Below the pieces are notes generated by a model. It did no database searches and was not told the origin of the DNA. It saw only the letters and a list, made by a program, of their open reading frames with translations. A program made the translations under genes and the position numbers. Shown here piece by piece: positions 24,895 through 37,802 of a stretch of 64,000 bases of DNA (its first letter is position 1; every line of letters begins with the position of its first letter). The stretch spans positions 2,463,501-2,527,500 of the forward strand of contig CM062219.1 in the NCBI GenBank assembly GCA_031216445.1, in the 5' to 3' direction. The DNA comes from Lateolabrax maculatus (lineage: Eukaryota > Chordata > Actinopteri > Acropomatiformes > Lateolabracidae).

Positions 24895-27800
24895 ATGGAT
24901 CCTGGACAGGATTTACTTCTTGCTGCCCTGAGTGAGAGTGGCATTTGTCCGAATGATATTGGCCTGTTTGACGTTGATTCTCAGGATGTTGCACAGCCCT
25001 CTACAACCCAGCAAGTAAGATGATCTCTAGTTTTTGAGTGATTTATTAACGTTTTCATTACTATGTGTTAATGTTTGGATTTCTGGTCTTCTTCCAGTCT
25101 ATCTCCATCAGTGCCCTGGATGTTGGCGTGGGGAGCGAGTCAATGGAGGTTGTTCGATCTGAGCCTCCTGCTCAAGCCCCTATCGTCACTATCAGGGTGA
25201 GATTATAGAACATTGCAGACACACTGTTATGTTGCAGCTGATGTTTTTTTTTTTCCTGTAGTAGGTGTGAATTTAAAAACCACTCTTCTCTCTGCTGAAT
25301 GTCTCCAACAGCACAAACCTCAGCCATCAACCACCACGTTTGTCTTAAATCAGCTGAATCAGTTGCCGTCACTTGGAGCTGCTGTGACCAAACAATCAGC
25401 CACAAACAATATCAAACATACCATAACTGTTACCAAGGTGGTCCATGTTGCTAATTCAGCCTTGCGAGGTTCTTCGACCCCCTCCTCCACAAGTATTCCT
25501 ACTTCAACGTCCACAGTAGTGCCTTCTAACAGAGATCAGGTACGTTTGTGGAAACCATATTTTCCATTCTCCAAATCCTCCCAAGGACAGAACAGCACAG
25601 AGACAAGCTTTTCTTTTGATTATGTTATTCATACATTTTCTTCTTTCTTCTGTTATTTATTTAGCAGATTCAGTTGAAAGACCTCCTTAGGACCGGCAAT
25701 GTGAAGGGCACCGGTCTAAAGGGCAACAGTCTGATGGAGCTCATGAAGCTAAAGCCTCCACCTGACATTACTACACCAGTAGCAACGGCAACAGCGACAG
25801 GTCATTTAATGTTATTTAAATGTGCAATTAGATTGGTGTTTTTTACCCATCACGGCTAAACAATATCAATATCTTTATATTTTGATGAATACTTGGCAGC
25901 CGTGATGTATGTTTTTAACACCCATTTGAGAGGCTTAAAAGATATTTAGAGAGGTTATAAGAAGAGTTTGGTTTTAATTCTTAAAGGGTTCAGCACTCCA
26001 GATGTGTGTCTTGATTGATACCATAAGTATTGCTTACTGCATTTTAATCATAGCAAAGAGAATTTGGGACTTTCCACTTGTGTTTAGCCCTCTTCAAAAG
26101 AGACCCAAAAAAGAGGAAACAACTTTTTACAAAATATAGAGGAAATGATGGCTGGCTGTAGCCTGGGAACCAGACGAATCTGCAGCTCATGTTTTATTTG
26201 CTCTGGCAGATACGTCTGGCCCCTCTCCCATTCAGACTGATTTCTTCGGTACTGGCAGCACATTTGTGTCGGGCAAACCAATCACAACCTTTTATCTAGT
26301 ATGAGGCGTGTTTAATACGATGACTGACAGACACAAGCGCTGTTCAGGCATCTTTTGTAAATAACCAAGATGGCTGCCGCCAATGCGGAGCGTTCCCCAG
26401 CCGGCTACAGCAGCAGTATTAAATAGACTGGACAGTAAATTTTCTCTAAAAGAAGAACAAACAACTGTACTTAAACTTTATGTTGTGAAAAAATATGTGT
26501 TTGCCGTACTTTTGACAGGACGGCCTTTTTTTGCTCTGATTGGTTGTCTGCGCCCGTCGATAATTCACCTTGGAAATTGAAAATGAACTGAGAGGCTTCA
26601 GACTAATACGCATTTGCTAATTTGAACTGTTGAAGTAACACCTCTGATCTCTTTTGGTGTTTCAGGTGAAATGAATAATGGAATCAAAAAGGAAGTTATG
26701 GGTAAAGATGCTGCCAGAATCTGGATTAATGACCACCTTAAAATGCAAAACTTCTCACATTCTCTGGTAAGTTTCATAATATTGATATTTAGAAAGTTGT
26801 TGAATGATGCCAAATGTGTTGGTATATTAAAGGTCATTGGCAAGTTAGTATTTATGGTTGGGTTCAGGAGATGATTAAAAGCAGAAGAATACTGTGAGAA
26901 CTTGGTCTGTCATTATGTCAATATCTGTCTACAGAAACTTCCAGGGATGAAGGAGGAGGATGAGCCTGAAGAGGAGGAGGAGGACGAGCTGGGTCATGCT
27001 GAGACTTATGCAGAATATATGCCAATGAAGTGTAAGTATTACAGCTGTCTTGTGGGTTTACAATGATAATATTTTAGTGCTTGATTGATACCACTCAATC
27101 AAATCAGAGAAAACACAGCCTGTTATTGTGAATTGCTCGATCCACTGACTAGTCTGTTTGTCGATGCAGTAAAGGTTGGCCTGCGACACCCTGATCCTGT
27201 GGTGGAGACCAGTTCCCTGTCCAGTGTTAGCCCTCCAGATGTGTGGTACAGAGTCTCCATCCCAGAAGAAGTCATTGATCGTGGCTGCCTGTCTGCTCTG
27301 CAGCTGGAAGCAATCACGTATGCAGCTCAGGTAAGCAGTGTCTATTTTGTGAATTAAAAATATTTGTATACTCTTTTTAGTCAAGGAGAATAAAACAAGA
27401 AGTAGCCTTTGAAAATGAAAACTATGATATGTATAAGTTTTAGTCATCAAAGTTAGCAATTATGTGAAAAACAAACTAATTCAAATTTTAAAATTTGATT
27501 ATATTTCCTGTGGTTGGAGGAGTGAGACAGTATTAAAATCGGGTGCCAAAATTATCACTGCAGGCAAACACTTGATGTGTCTCTTTTTTTTTACATGTGA
27601 GACTCAGCATTTCTTGTCCTTATGCACCACAGCAACATGAGACATTCCTCCCTGGTGGTGATCGAGCCGCCTATTTGATTGGTGATGGAGCTGGTGTTGG
27701 AAAAGGCCGGACCATTGCAGGGATCATCTATGAAAATTATCTTTTAGGCAGGAAGAGATCGCTTTGGTAAATATCCCTAATTCCCTCACACTATATTCAA

Positions 27801-30800
27801 CACAGAAATAAATGTCATGCCAACATAATTAACTCTACTGTATTAAATCTTCTCCTATATTCTCCTTATATATTCTCCTCTTTTGTTCAGGTTTAGTGTC
27901 TCAAATGACTTGAAGTATGATGCTGAAAGAGATTTAAGGGATATAGGAGCTAAAAACATCCAGGTTCACTCACTGAACAAGGTAAGATACTCTGAAGCCA
28001 GTAAACACTTCTTACTGTTTTCATCCATGTATCATCAAAGCTTGACTCAATGAGACGTTTATACTTACAGTTCAAATATGGCAAAATCTCCTCAAAACAC
28101 AATGGGAGTGTGAAGAAAGGTGTGATATTCGCCACCTACTCCTCCTTGATCGGAGAAAGCCAATCAGGAGGGAAGTACAAGACCAGATTTCAACAGCTTC
28201 TTCACTGGTGTGGGGAGGACTTTGACGGAGTCGTATCCTTTCAATGGGCCCTCAGTTAGTAGAATAGATGTTCTCTAGAAATACTGATTCCTTATGGATA
28301 TTAAACTGAATTAGATTTGGTGGTTATAACTGCATGCTTGTAGACTGCCTTCTTTTTTAGAACAGTGATTATTTTCCTTAACCAATCGCTTTAGATTGTC
28401 TATGACGAGTGTCACAAAGCCAAAAATGTGTGTCCAGTTGGATCATCAAAACCTACAAAAACTGGGCTCGCAGTGTTGGAACTGCAGAACAAACTCCCCA
28501 AGGCTCGGGTTGTGTATGCAAGTGCTACGGGTTAGTAGACCTAATAAAATGAAATCTGCTTTTTGAATCGACTCCAGTGATGGCAGCGAATCTGTGCCAA
28601 TGCAGTAAATTCTGAAAATGTTCCCTTTCTCTTTAGGTGCCTCTGAGCCGCGAAATATGGCCTATATGAATCGACTGGGCATCTGGGGGCACAAAACACC
28701 CTTCAGAGAATTTGGCAACTTTATCCAAGCTGTTGAGCGCAGGTGCATTTCTTTATTTGCAAGTGACAGCACATTTTTACAAAAGAAAATGTCCACAGAT
28801 GGTGAGTGGAAAATGTCCTAACATGTATGTTTTTATACACTTTCCCCTCAATTTCAGAGGTGTTGGGGCCATGGAGATAGTAGCTATGGACATGAAACTG
28901 AGGGGGATGTACATTGCAAGGCAGCTGAGTTTTACAGGTGTGACCTTTAAGATTGAGGAGGTTCCCCTGTCTCAGAAATACATCTACATGTACAACAAGT
29001 CTGTGAGGCTGGTAAGTACATAAAATTAAGCGGATAGAAATGCATTTTAAGCACCTTTCTGTGATTCTTTTATTAGTGCTTGCAGTTATTAAATAGATTT
29101 GCTCCCCTGCTTCTCCCAGTGGGTTACCGCACGGGAGAAGTTCCAGCAGGCTGCAAATCTGATGGATGCAGAGCAGCGCATGAAGAAGTCCATGTGGGGC
29201 CAGTTCTGGTCTGCTCACCAGAGGTTCTTCAAATACCTCTGCATTGCCTCCAAAGTCCGCAGAGTGGTCCAGCTGGCTAGAGAGGAGGTCCAAAATGGAA
29301 AAGTGAGTCTCCTCTTGAAATAAAATAAAATACATAATTTTAAATAAGATGTCAATTTCCATTCATACGTCTGTGTGATACACAAGGAAACTTCCTTGTG
29401 TTGAGGAACAACAAATACATTTATTAACCTCCAGTTTAAAAAAAAAAAAAAAAGTTGTGTAGTCAAAAGCATCTATGTTACTGATGATGAAGCTGTCTAT
29501 ATCCCTGGTACCTGACCAGTCTTTAGAAAGACTACAGAGTCTATGCCTTAAGATACTCTGGTCAAACACTTTTAAAACAAGAGATTAATGCTTTGCTGAA
29601 ACTGTTCATGTTGTGATACGGTGATTTGCTGTGTATAAAATACTGACACACACCATTTCCTCCGCAGTGTGTGGTGATTGGTCTTCAGTCCACTGGAGAA
29701 GCAAGAACACTCGAGGCCCTGGAGGAAGGTGGCGGAGAGCTGAATGACTTTGTGTCAACTGCAAAGTACGAACTGACTAAAGATGATTTATTCTCACACA
29801 ATTTGAACAGGATAACGTATGAATGTCAACTGTAATAAAATGTTTTTGTTTGTAGAGGTGTGCTGCAGTCCCTGATTGAGAAGCACTTTCCAGCTCCTGA
29901 CCGACAGAAGCTTTACAGCCTGCTAGGTATCGACCTCTCGGCTAAGAAGACCCCCTCTCCCAGCGATGCTGCAGCACAACAAGAACAGAAGGGCAAGAAA
30001 AGGAAAGGTAATACAAAGTTCAATGAAATAAGAGATGGCTTTATCTTTAAACATGCCATGTCTCTATTCTCAAACAGAATTATGCACTGTTCAAACCTTT
30101 TTAATGTTTATAACAGTTTTTTTCTCCTTTATTCTCTGATCAATTCTTCAGGTTTAGAGATAAAAAAGCAGCAGAAAAAGAAGCCTCGCAAGCACGGTGG
30201 TTTGTCAGGTACAAGCTCGGAGGACAGCCAGTCGGAGGAGTCGGACAAAGAATCGGGCAAAGACAGCGACGACAGCTTCAAGTCTGCCAGCTCGGGGGAT
30301 GAAGACGATGATTTCAACCCATTCAGAGACGAGTCTGATGACGATGACGAAGATGGTGAGACTTCTGAGGGAGGTTATGAGGCATTTTATATCCCACTCA
30401 GTGCCTACAGCAAACCTTTATGCCTTCCTTTGCCTTAGATCCTTGGCTTATCAGAAAGGAACCAAAGAAAGGGAAGGAGAAGAAGAAGAAAAAGAGGAGA
30501 GGGAGTATTGATCCAGACTCCATTCAAAGTGCCTTGTTAGCCTCTGGGCTGGGCTCCACCAGGCCTGCTTTCACTGCCCCCGTTAACCCCCCCAGCGCAC
30601 CTGCCACAGGTAAGCATGTCAGCACATGGCAAAGCAGAATCATAGCCCTCTGATTTAACTCTGATTTTAATGAATGTCTTTTCTTTTTTTTACTCAATCA
30701 TAAGTCAAGGCAGAGAGTCAGGATAGCTGTATAACAAGTCAGGACGCAGTGGAACATGCCCAGAAAATGAAGCGAGATCTGCTAGATAAACTGGAGGAGC

Positions 30801-33800
30801 TGGCCGAGGATCTACCTCCCAACACTCTGGACGAGCTAATAGATGAACTGGGGGGACCCGACAATGTAGCTGAGGTATAAACGTGTGGTATTAAATATTT
30901 TTTCTTTCTTTGTTGTAGTTTGTTTTTTAAAGTTGGGTCAGTATTTGTTTTGTATCTTAACTCACTCACTGTTCCTTCAACTGTGCTGCAGATGACTGGC
31001 CGCAAAGGTCGTGTGGTCAGCAATGATGATGGCAGCATCACCTATGAGTCTCGCTCTGAGCTGGACGTCCCAGTGGAAATCCTCAATCTCACAGAGAAGC
31101 AGAGGTTCATGGATGGAGAGAAGGTAAAGACAAAGTTGTTGTGGAAATAGCATAAAGAAGCAGCATAAAGTATTGATACTTCCATCATTTGTCTGCGTGT
31201 TTCAAACGATAGGATCTCCGTTAATTATACATTCAATAGTATTGGAATTGGTAGTATTTATTAGAAACAAACCAAGAGGTGTAAACATGACCTTATATGG
31301 ACTGACAGGTCAGTTATTTATTGGACCGTTTTGGTGAGTCATCCTGCATCATCAGTGTCATGCTGCACTTTACTGGACCTGCTGGGTTTATTTATGTTGT
31401 CTGCCGTCACCAAGAAATAACAAATTATTGCTTGAGACTTGCAGCTTGAGCTCATGTTATGAATAATGACAAAAACGGGATGAAAAGGAGGCATCCTGTA
31501 CTTGTTAATATAACAGGGGAGATAGTTACTGCGTGGTCACTGCATTCACTCACTTTTTAATGCAGAAGTGGGACACACAAGCTGTTACTGCCCCCCCACC
31601 CCAAGTGTTATACTATGTACAGTATTAAGTTGCTTAAACTTAAATTAGAAAACAAAACAAATGGCCGCTAATACCACTTTTGTATGTGAAAAGTAATATT
31701 AATTGTCTTTCTTTTCCACCAGAATATTGCCATCATCTCAGAAGCTGCCAGCTCAGGTATTTCCCTGCAGGCTGATCGTCGCGTGAAGAACCAGCGACGG
31801 AGAGTCCACATGACACTAGAGCTGCCGTGGAGCGCTGACAGAGCGATACAGCAGTTTGGTCAGTAGATATTAACCCACACATATGTATCCTCACTATGAA
31901 AGCACCTCACTATGAAAGCACCTCCAAACCTAATGCCAATTATTCAAAATTGATCTTCCTGCTCCTGACTAAAGGGCCAGTTTCAGCTTCTTTCATGTAA
32001 TAAATGTGAAACCACAGCGTGGTTCAAAATGTACCAAACGTTCTGCTCTGTTTGTTTGGACACAGGGAGAACTCACAGGTCAAACCAGGTCACAGCTCCT
32101 GAATATGTCTTCCTCATATCGGAGCTGGCAGGAGAGCAGAGATTTGCATCCATTGTCGCCAAAAGACTAGAAAGCCTGGTAAGGTCTAATGATTGCTTAT
32201 GATTATTATTTATTTTTTTGTTAAAAGGTATTTAAAGGAAGTTTAACATGTATATTAGATATTAACTGTATGTGTTTTTGTAACAGGGTGCTCTCACTCA
32301 CGGAGACAGAAGAGCAACAGAAACTCGAGATCTCAGCAGGTTTAATTTTGACAACAAAGTAAGCACATCAAACATTTGTCTCAGAAGTTCTTATAGTTCG
32401 TCTTTATGTGCCAGTGACTCACTCCCGTTTATCTTCTCCACAGTACGGCAGAAACGCTCTGGAAATAGTGATGAAGTCGATTGTGAAGCTTGATTCTCCA
32501 TTAGTGTCTCCACCCTCTGACTTTAAAGGAGATTTCTTCAAAGGTACGATTCATTATTCATTTCCCTTTCAGTCCAATATCCCTACAATCTATTTTTGTT
32601 GCACAACTGGTTTGCCACGTAGATGTCGTTGTAATTGCATACTATTGATTTTCTTGATTGTTTGTGTCTTTTTTTTTTTTTCTTTTTTTTTTTGGATAGA
32701 TGGTTCTCATCTGTGGCTCTGAGTAATAACGATATTTTTCTTCTGTAGAGATTCAAGGTGGATTAATAGGTGTAGGCCTCATAAATGTGGAGGACAGATC
32801 CGGCACACTGTCGCTGGACAAAGGTGATTTTACATTGTTAAAAGGAACGACTTTGATACTGTCCCTGCTGTTAAATACAATAGGTACAGTTTTGTGTAAA
32901 TGTCCATATAAATGTAATTCATATACTTTGTTACTGCCACAGACTACAACAACATCGGGAAGTTCCTGAATCGTATTTTGGGCATGGAGGTCCAGCAGCA
33001 AAACGCCTTGTTCCAGTACTTTTCTGACACATTAGGAGCAGTTATTCAGGAAGCCAAGAAGAATGGCAGATATGACATGGGCATTCTTGGTAAGATGTTC
33101 ATCAACCTCATTTTTATCATTAAACCATTTTCACAAATACAGAAGCAAAGCAGTTGGTAAGGATGGCATTTGTTTACTATGTTAAATTATTCAAAGCACT
33201 TTCCTCTGAGAAAATCAGTTGAGTCATAATCATCTGTCGGCCCTGAAGGTTGGATTTCAGTACTTCTTTGGGTCTGAAAGATATCAAATGTTAGTAAAAA
33301 TCTTTCTCTCTCCCTGTCATCTATTAGATCTGGGCTCTGGTGATGAGAAGGTGAAGAAGGTAGACTGCAGGAAATTCCTAACACCGGGCTATACCACATC
33401 AGGACATGTGGAGCTTTACACGGTACGTTAATGTACATACATGATTACAAGCCATTTTGTCCTCTATCCCCCTTTTTAAGGATATCCTTAGATTGCAGCA
33501 ACATTACTTGACTTTGTATCTGTCTGTTCACAGGTGAGTGTGGAGAGGGGAATGTCCTGGGAGGAGGCCACACATGTGTGGGCAGATCAGAACGGACCAG
33601 ATGATGGCTTCTATGTACAGGTATGTGAAGGTCGAGGGCGTTTGTCGCTTAAAAATGACCTCAGCAACCTTTGGACAGACTAAATTAACTTTAGCAAAAG
33701 CTGATTTTTGCTTTTTGAACTCTTTTTTTGAAATGGGCCATTCCCCTGTTTGAAATTGCAAACCGAACTCTTCAGAAGGAAAAACCTTGAATCCAAATTT

Positions 33801-36361
33801 TACTCATGACATTAGATAAGGTTAAGAGAGGATTTAAGCCTAGTTACGAAAACAGAATACCAGCTGACTGACAAGGAGCTTATCCATTGGCTACGAGATG
33901 TGTGTATTCATTGAGAGCTAGGAGGATTCTTCAGTGATGTGAGGAGCTACTTTACGGCAGCAGCAGATTACAAGATCCCCAAGTTCCCCCCATGGGGATG
34001 AACTACTGCAACGTGCCGCAGTGGCAGACATCAATATACGCCAATCGACCCCGACGGTCTCCAGAATATACTGTGTGTTGTATGTCTGTCTGGAAGTTTT
34101 TTCAGTAGAAGATGGTAGGTCTGTCAGTGGTGTGCCCCCCTTTTAAGAACAACATGTGTTTTGTTTTCAGATGAGGAATAACAAGAAAACAGCCATACTG
34201 GTCAAAGAGGTGAACGCCAAGAAGAGGCTCTTCCTGGTGTACAGGCCAAACACCGGCCGACAGCTTAAACTGGAGTCGTACGCAGACATCAAGAAGAAGT
34301 TTAAAAAGGTTACACAACAATCTATTAAAACTACTGTGAGGAAAAAACACTTGTTTACTGATTTATGTAGGAAATCATGACCGTGTGTTTTTGCCCCATT
34401 AGGTATTGTCTGACGACGCCAAGCAGCACTGGACTGACCAGTACCTGTCGTCAGCAAAGATTTGCTCTCATGCATACTGGTATGTGCACTTTATCTCTGT
34501 TTAAGGTTGAGTCTGGTCTTATTCTGTATTTTTCTTACTGTCGACAAATCTCATGAAGACTAACAATGAATTGATCCTAACGCGTAATCACAACCTGATG
34601 TATCTAATTCCTCTGTGCCGCAGAGCTCCTTTGATTAAAAACACATCAGCGATCCACACTGTTGCACTGGGTGACGTTTCCTTCATGACCATGAACACAC
34701 ACACTTTATTTTGACTACTAATTTGAACATTATTTTAGCATTCATGACCTGTTTTTAAAGATTTGGGTCAGGTACAGACAGATAAGCTTCGGTTTGAAAG
34801 TCACAAACTGAGCTGAGGGAGTCAGGAACTGCTGACAGACTTTGCTGGCTTTGGTCTTTTCGTGGGGTTTGTTGACAATAACAAAAATATAGAATATCAC
34901 CATCCTTACCCTAATTTAAGCCTCACGGTTTACACTGACCAGTCGTCAAAATATTTTGGTTAGTTTGCTTCCATCTTATGTTGTAAATCATGGCGTGTGT
35001 GTGTGTGTTGTTCTTCCCCCAGGCGGGGTAACTGTAAGAAAGCGTCAGTGGGTCTTCAGTGTGAAGTGGGTCTCCGGTGTAGGACGTACTACGTTCTGTG
35101 CGGCTCGGTGCTCAGTGTCTGGAACGAGGTGGAGGTGGCGCTCACCCCACTCAGCGGAACCAATGTAAAGGTGCAGATTGTCCGCCTCAGAACAGAAGAC
35201 GGACAGAGGATAGTTGGTAAGTCTGATGCTGCTACTTTTAAAGGAGTAGTTTGACATTTTGGGAAACTTAAGTGCAGAGAGTTGGTCGAATTTACCTGTA
35301 AATCCTCCTCATCCCCTTTAGGACACAAGACCACATTGAGCTCCCTTCATTGTTCCCTATCCAAGGCTACATGTTCAGGGTATCTGTGGCTCTGAAAAAC
35401 TACATATTTTCAGTAATGTTAATTATGCAGTGTTTTTGCTTCACATTGCGGGCTATCAGCTGATGTTTTCCGTCTATATAAACTTACAGTTGGGTTGAAG
35501 GAGTCCCTCTCAGTGCAGCCATAAATAACTGTTGTCTTTGCCTTATTTCAATGATGATTTCTTCCTTTTGGTTTTTCCTGAATAATTCCAAGGTTGTGAT
35601 GATGTTACGCTACTTTGTGGAATACCTCAATCCTTCTATCAGCTTCCCGCCACCTTTCAGAACCATAAGTTCGGGTGGACTGTTTTTAGGCTGTCAGATG
35701 TTGAAGGAAAATGCACCCTGGCCTTTCCCCAGTCCTTCCTTGGTCTTTATTCTTGTCCAATTATCCTTGCTGATAAGGCTGCTTGAGGTTCTCCACAAAC
35801 TCAAGTGGCTCACCATTTGTTAAAGCTGAAGATCGATACAACTCCCTAATTTGTCTGCTAAAACAGCACAAAGATTTGAAACAGGGTAGTATAAAGTGCT
35901 AAACTCTGCCTAAAACTCACTAATTATCACAGTTAATCTGTACATAAACCGAAGTGTAAAAATTACATGTTGTGGTTTTCACGTCCAGCTTGTGCGCTGG
36001 ACTATTTCCTTGTCCTTGTTGTCACCATTTCCAGCTTCATACTTACCATACAGACATGAAAGTGGTATCGATCGCCTCCTCTAACTCTCGCCAACAAAGT
36101 GAATAAGTGTATTTCCCAAAATGTCAACCCCCTTTTCTTTTAATGTGTGCTGTAAATGTCAACATAATTTGCTTTAACAAGCCCATGGCTCATTCTCAAC
36201 CCTTTATTTCTTTCACAGGACTGATCATTCCAGCGAACTGTGTCTCTCTATTAATTAACAAGCTCTCGACATCGGACCAGTGCCAGCAGCTCGCCGTGCA
36301 GGAGCAGCAGAAGCGGCAGCAGCTCCACCCCCAAAGTCTCAGTCACGCGCCCAACACATAG
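24895..36361 (+). CDS. SBNO1: SBNO1, strawberry notch homolog 1, DExH-type helicase-like regulator
   Basis: Coding exons: 24895-25014, 25098-25196, 25312-25539, 25668-25800, 26666-26766, 26935-27031, 27170-27330, 27633-27766, 27891-27981, 28071-28232, 28395-28530, 28637-28742, 28858-29011, 29120-29302, 29668-29765, 29856-30007, 30152-30355, 30439-30609, 30705-30874, 30992-31123, 31723-31858, 32066-32178, 32287-32358, 32444-32543, 32749-32823, 32943-33089, 33328-33422, 33534-33620, 34171-34308, 34403-34479, 35023-35216 and 36219-36361. They total 4209 nt, 1402 residues (human about 1393, from memory), with every phase agreeing. Walker A is GDGAGVGKGRT at 330-340 and the DExH box is DECH at 446-449. 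An acidic and lysine-rich linker spans about 718-843. Motif VI, QFGRTHRSNQ, is near 987-996, followed by the conserved strawberry-notch C-terminal region. The family is nuclear and acts in transcription and chromatin downstream of Notch and other signals (family knowledge). The start follows the acceptor directly: CAG|ATGGAT. Confidence 0.96.
26140..26600. mobile_element. Dispersed repeat in SBNO1 intron after exon 25668-25800
   Basis: The segment runs through GGCTGTAGCCTGGGAACCAG, GAGGCGTGTTTAATACGATG, ACTGACAGACAC and AACCAAGATGGCTGCCGCC. I recognise the type as a teleost interspersed repeat, but the class is not assigned. Confidence 0.4.
28233..28394 (+). other. U12-type (minor spliceosome) intron in SBNO1
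   Basis: The intron after exon 28071-28232 opens with GTATCCTTTC, matching the U12 donor consensus RTATCCTTT. TTCCTTAAC lies at 28374-28382, matching the U12 branch-site consensus. The branch adenosine is about 13 bases before the terminal AG (28393-28394), within the short U12 range. There is no strong polypyrimidine tract between branch and AG. The 162-base, phase-0 intron interrupts the helicase domain just before the DECH motif. Confidence 0.9.
34539..34881. mobile_element. MITE-like element, TTGTCAACAAATCC family, copy 3 (SBNO1 intron)
   Basis: Left end CTGTCGACAAATCTCATGAA; right end GGTCTTTTCGTGGGGTTTGT. Internal GAGCTCC and GGGTGACGTTTCCTTCATGA match copy 2. It sits in the SBNO1 intron before exon 35023-35216. 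Confidence 0.7.
35238..36142. mobile_element. MITE-like element with GACATTTTGGGAAA ends, SBNO1 last intron
   Basis: The left end reads GGAGTAGTTTGACATTTTGG (from about 35243). The right end carries the reverse complement, TTTCCCAAAATGTCAA (about 36112-36127). Same terminal family as the elements near 11945, 13421 and 56955. About 0.9 kb, with no transposase frame recognised. Confidence 0.65.
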
Positions 36362-37282
36362 CCTGGGGTGGACCACTCCGCTTCACGGGGCGCCGATCCC
36401 CGTCTCCACCCGCTCCGAGTTCACGTCCCGATCTAAAGGGATCGGACTCATCAGTCTCTCTCTCTGCACTGCAGGCTCCAGGACCGCTGTCCCTTGTTCT
36501 GCACCCTCACCCCCCCCTCGCCCGTCGTCTCTGAGGGTCGGAGGTGTCACACCAAGCTGTGACGATTCTCAGATGTAAAGCAGTGGTTGTACAGAGAAAA
36601 GATTTCAGGGTTTTTCTTTCTTTCTTTCTTTTCTTTTAAAATCTCCAGAGACTCCAAGAGAGATTTGATGGGTGATGTTTTGTCCTCTGACATTCAGAGT
36701 GAAAAGATTTGTGATATATTGATGGAGACAGAGTTGAAACCTAGAGGGCGTGTTGGCCTGTGGCTGTTGAGTTGTCCGCTCCTCGCCCATGCTTCAAGCC
36801 GCTTAGTCCGGACTACCTGGTATGAAGCAATGATGTTTTTTTTTCCTTGGTTCAGACCAAAGGTGGATGAGACAAAGGCCACGATGTCTCCGAAAATCTG
36901 AGAACTACGTTGATTCATTAAATAATGGGCATTTAATGCTAAACTACAATCCCATATTAATATATGATGAAAACTGTCAGTTTATCGCTCCTCAGACATT
37001 ATTCAGCACTAATATAGAGAAAAAATTAGTTGTTCTTGAAGGAAAGAAAGTGTTGCAGAACCAGTAAACTACAGGAAATCTAACGTTTTGATTTCCAGAT
37101 TCTCTGTAGTGTTCGCTCATGAAACAAAGCCCAAATGTCGTTGTCAGAATCCACTAGAACCGTAACCGCAGACCAGTTTGTTTTGCTTTGTCTTTGTTTT
37201 GTGCATGCGTCTCAAATTGATCAAAGTTCCTTGGTTCGTTTTATTTAAAACTTCATAATTTTTCTCTTTCTCCCTTTTGTAA

Positions 37283-37802
37283 CATTAAAGGAACAGGTGC
37301 ACATTTTTACAAGTCTGTCCTAAAACAATAGTCCCGTATGAACATTGAAACAGGTTGTACTCATTCCTCCGGCTCATACTGGACATTAAGACCTCCTGTC
37401 CTAATGCACATTGAATGGAAATGATGGAGGACAAAGTCCACTGTCCACTTATTCTGCAAAAATGTGTTTGAAAGTGTATCTGAAAGTTACAGTTGTTCAA
37501 TTTCCCTCTCATGATTCCCCGGACAGCGTCCCCCTGTTGGTCTGCAGTGGAGGGACGATAACAAAAAGAGGGATTTTGTATGATTTAACTGACTGATTCA
37601 TATTAACTTCAGATAAACCTGCCTGAATATATTTTTACGCAAAAAGAAGATGTAGATTTTGTCCCACAGTTTTCAGGAAGGGATCTCTTTAACAGCTGGT
37701 TTTAACAGGAGGAATGATGACAGCAATCGAAACTTGTTTCAGTGTTCACACAGACACGTTTTAATACTAAGTTGAAAAATGGTGAACCTGTCCTTTAATA
37801 GC
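37283..37802. mobile_element. MITE-like element with AAAGGACAGGTTCACC-type ends
   Basis: The left end reads TTAAAGGAACAGGTGCACAT. The right end, GGTGAACCTGTCCTTTAAT (about 37781-37799), is its near reverse complement. About 515 bases, no transposase frame. The ATTAAA hexamer at its left edge could serve as a poly(A) signal for SBNO1. Confidence 0.6.

Noticed and set aside
35551..35823. 90-codon open frame in the SBNO1 last intron
   Set aside because: It lies within a MITE-like element, has no splice-compatible context and no recognisable protein.
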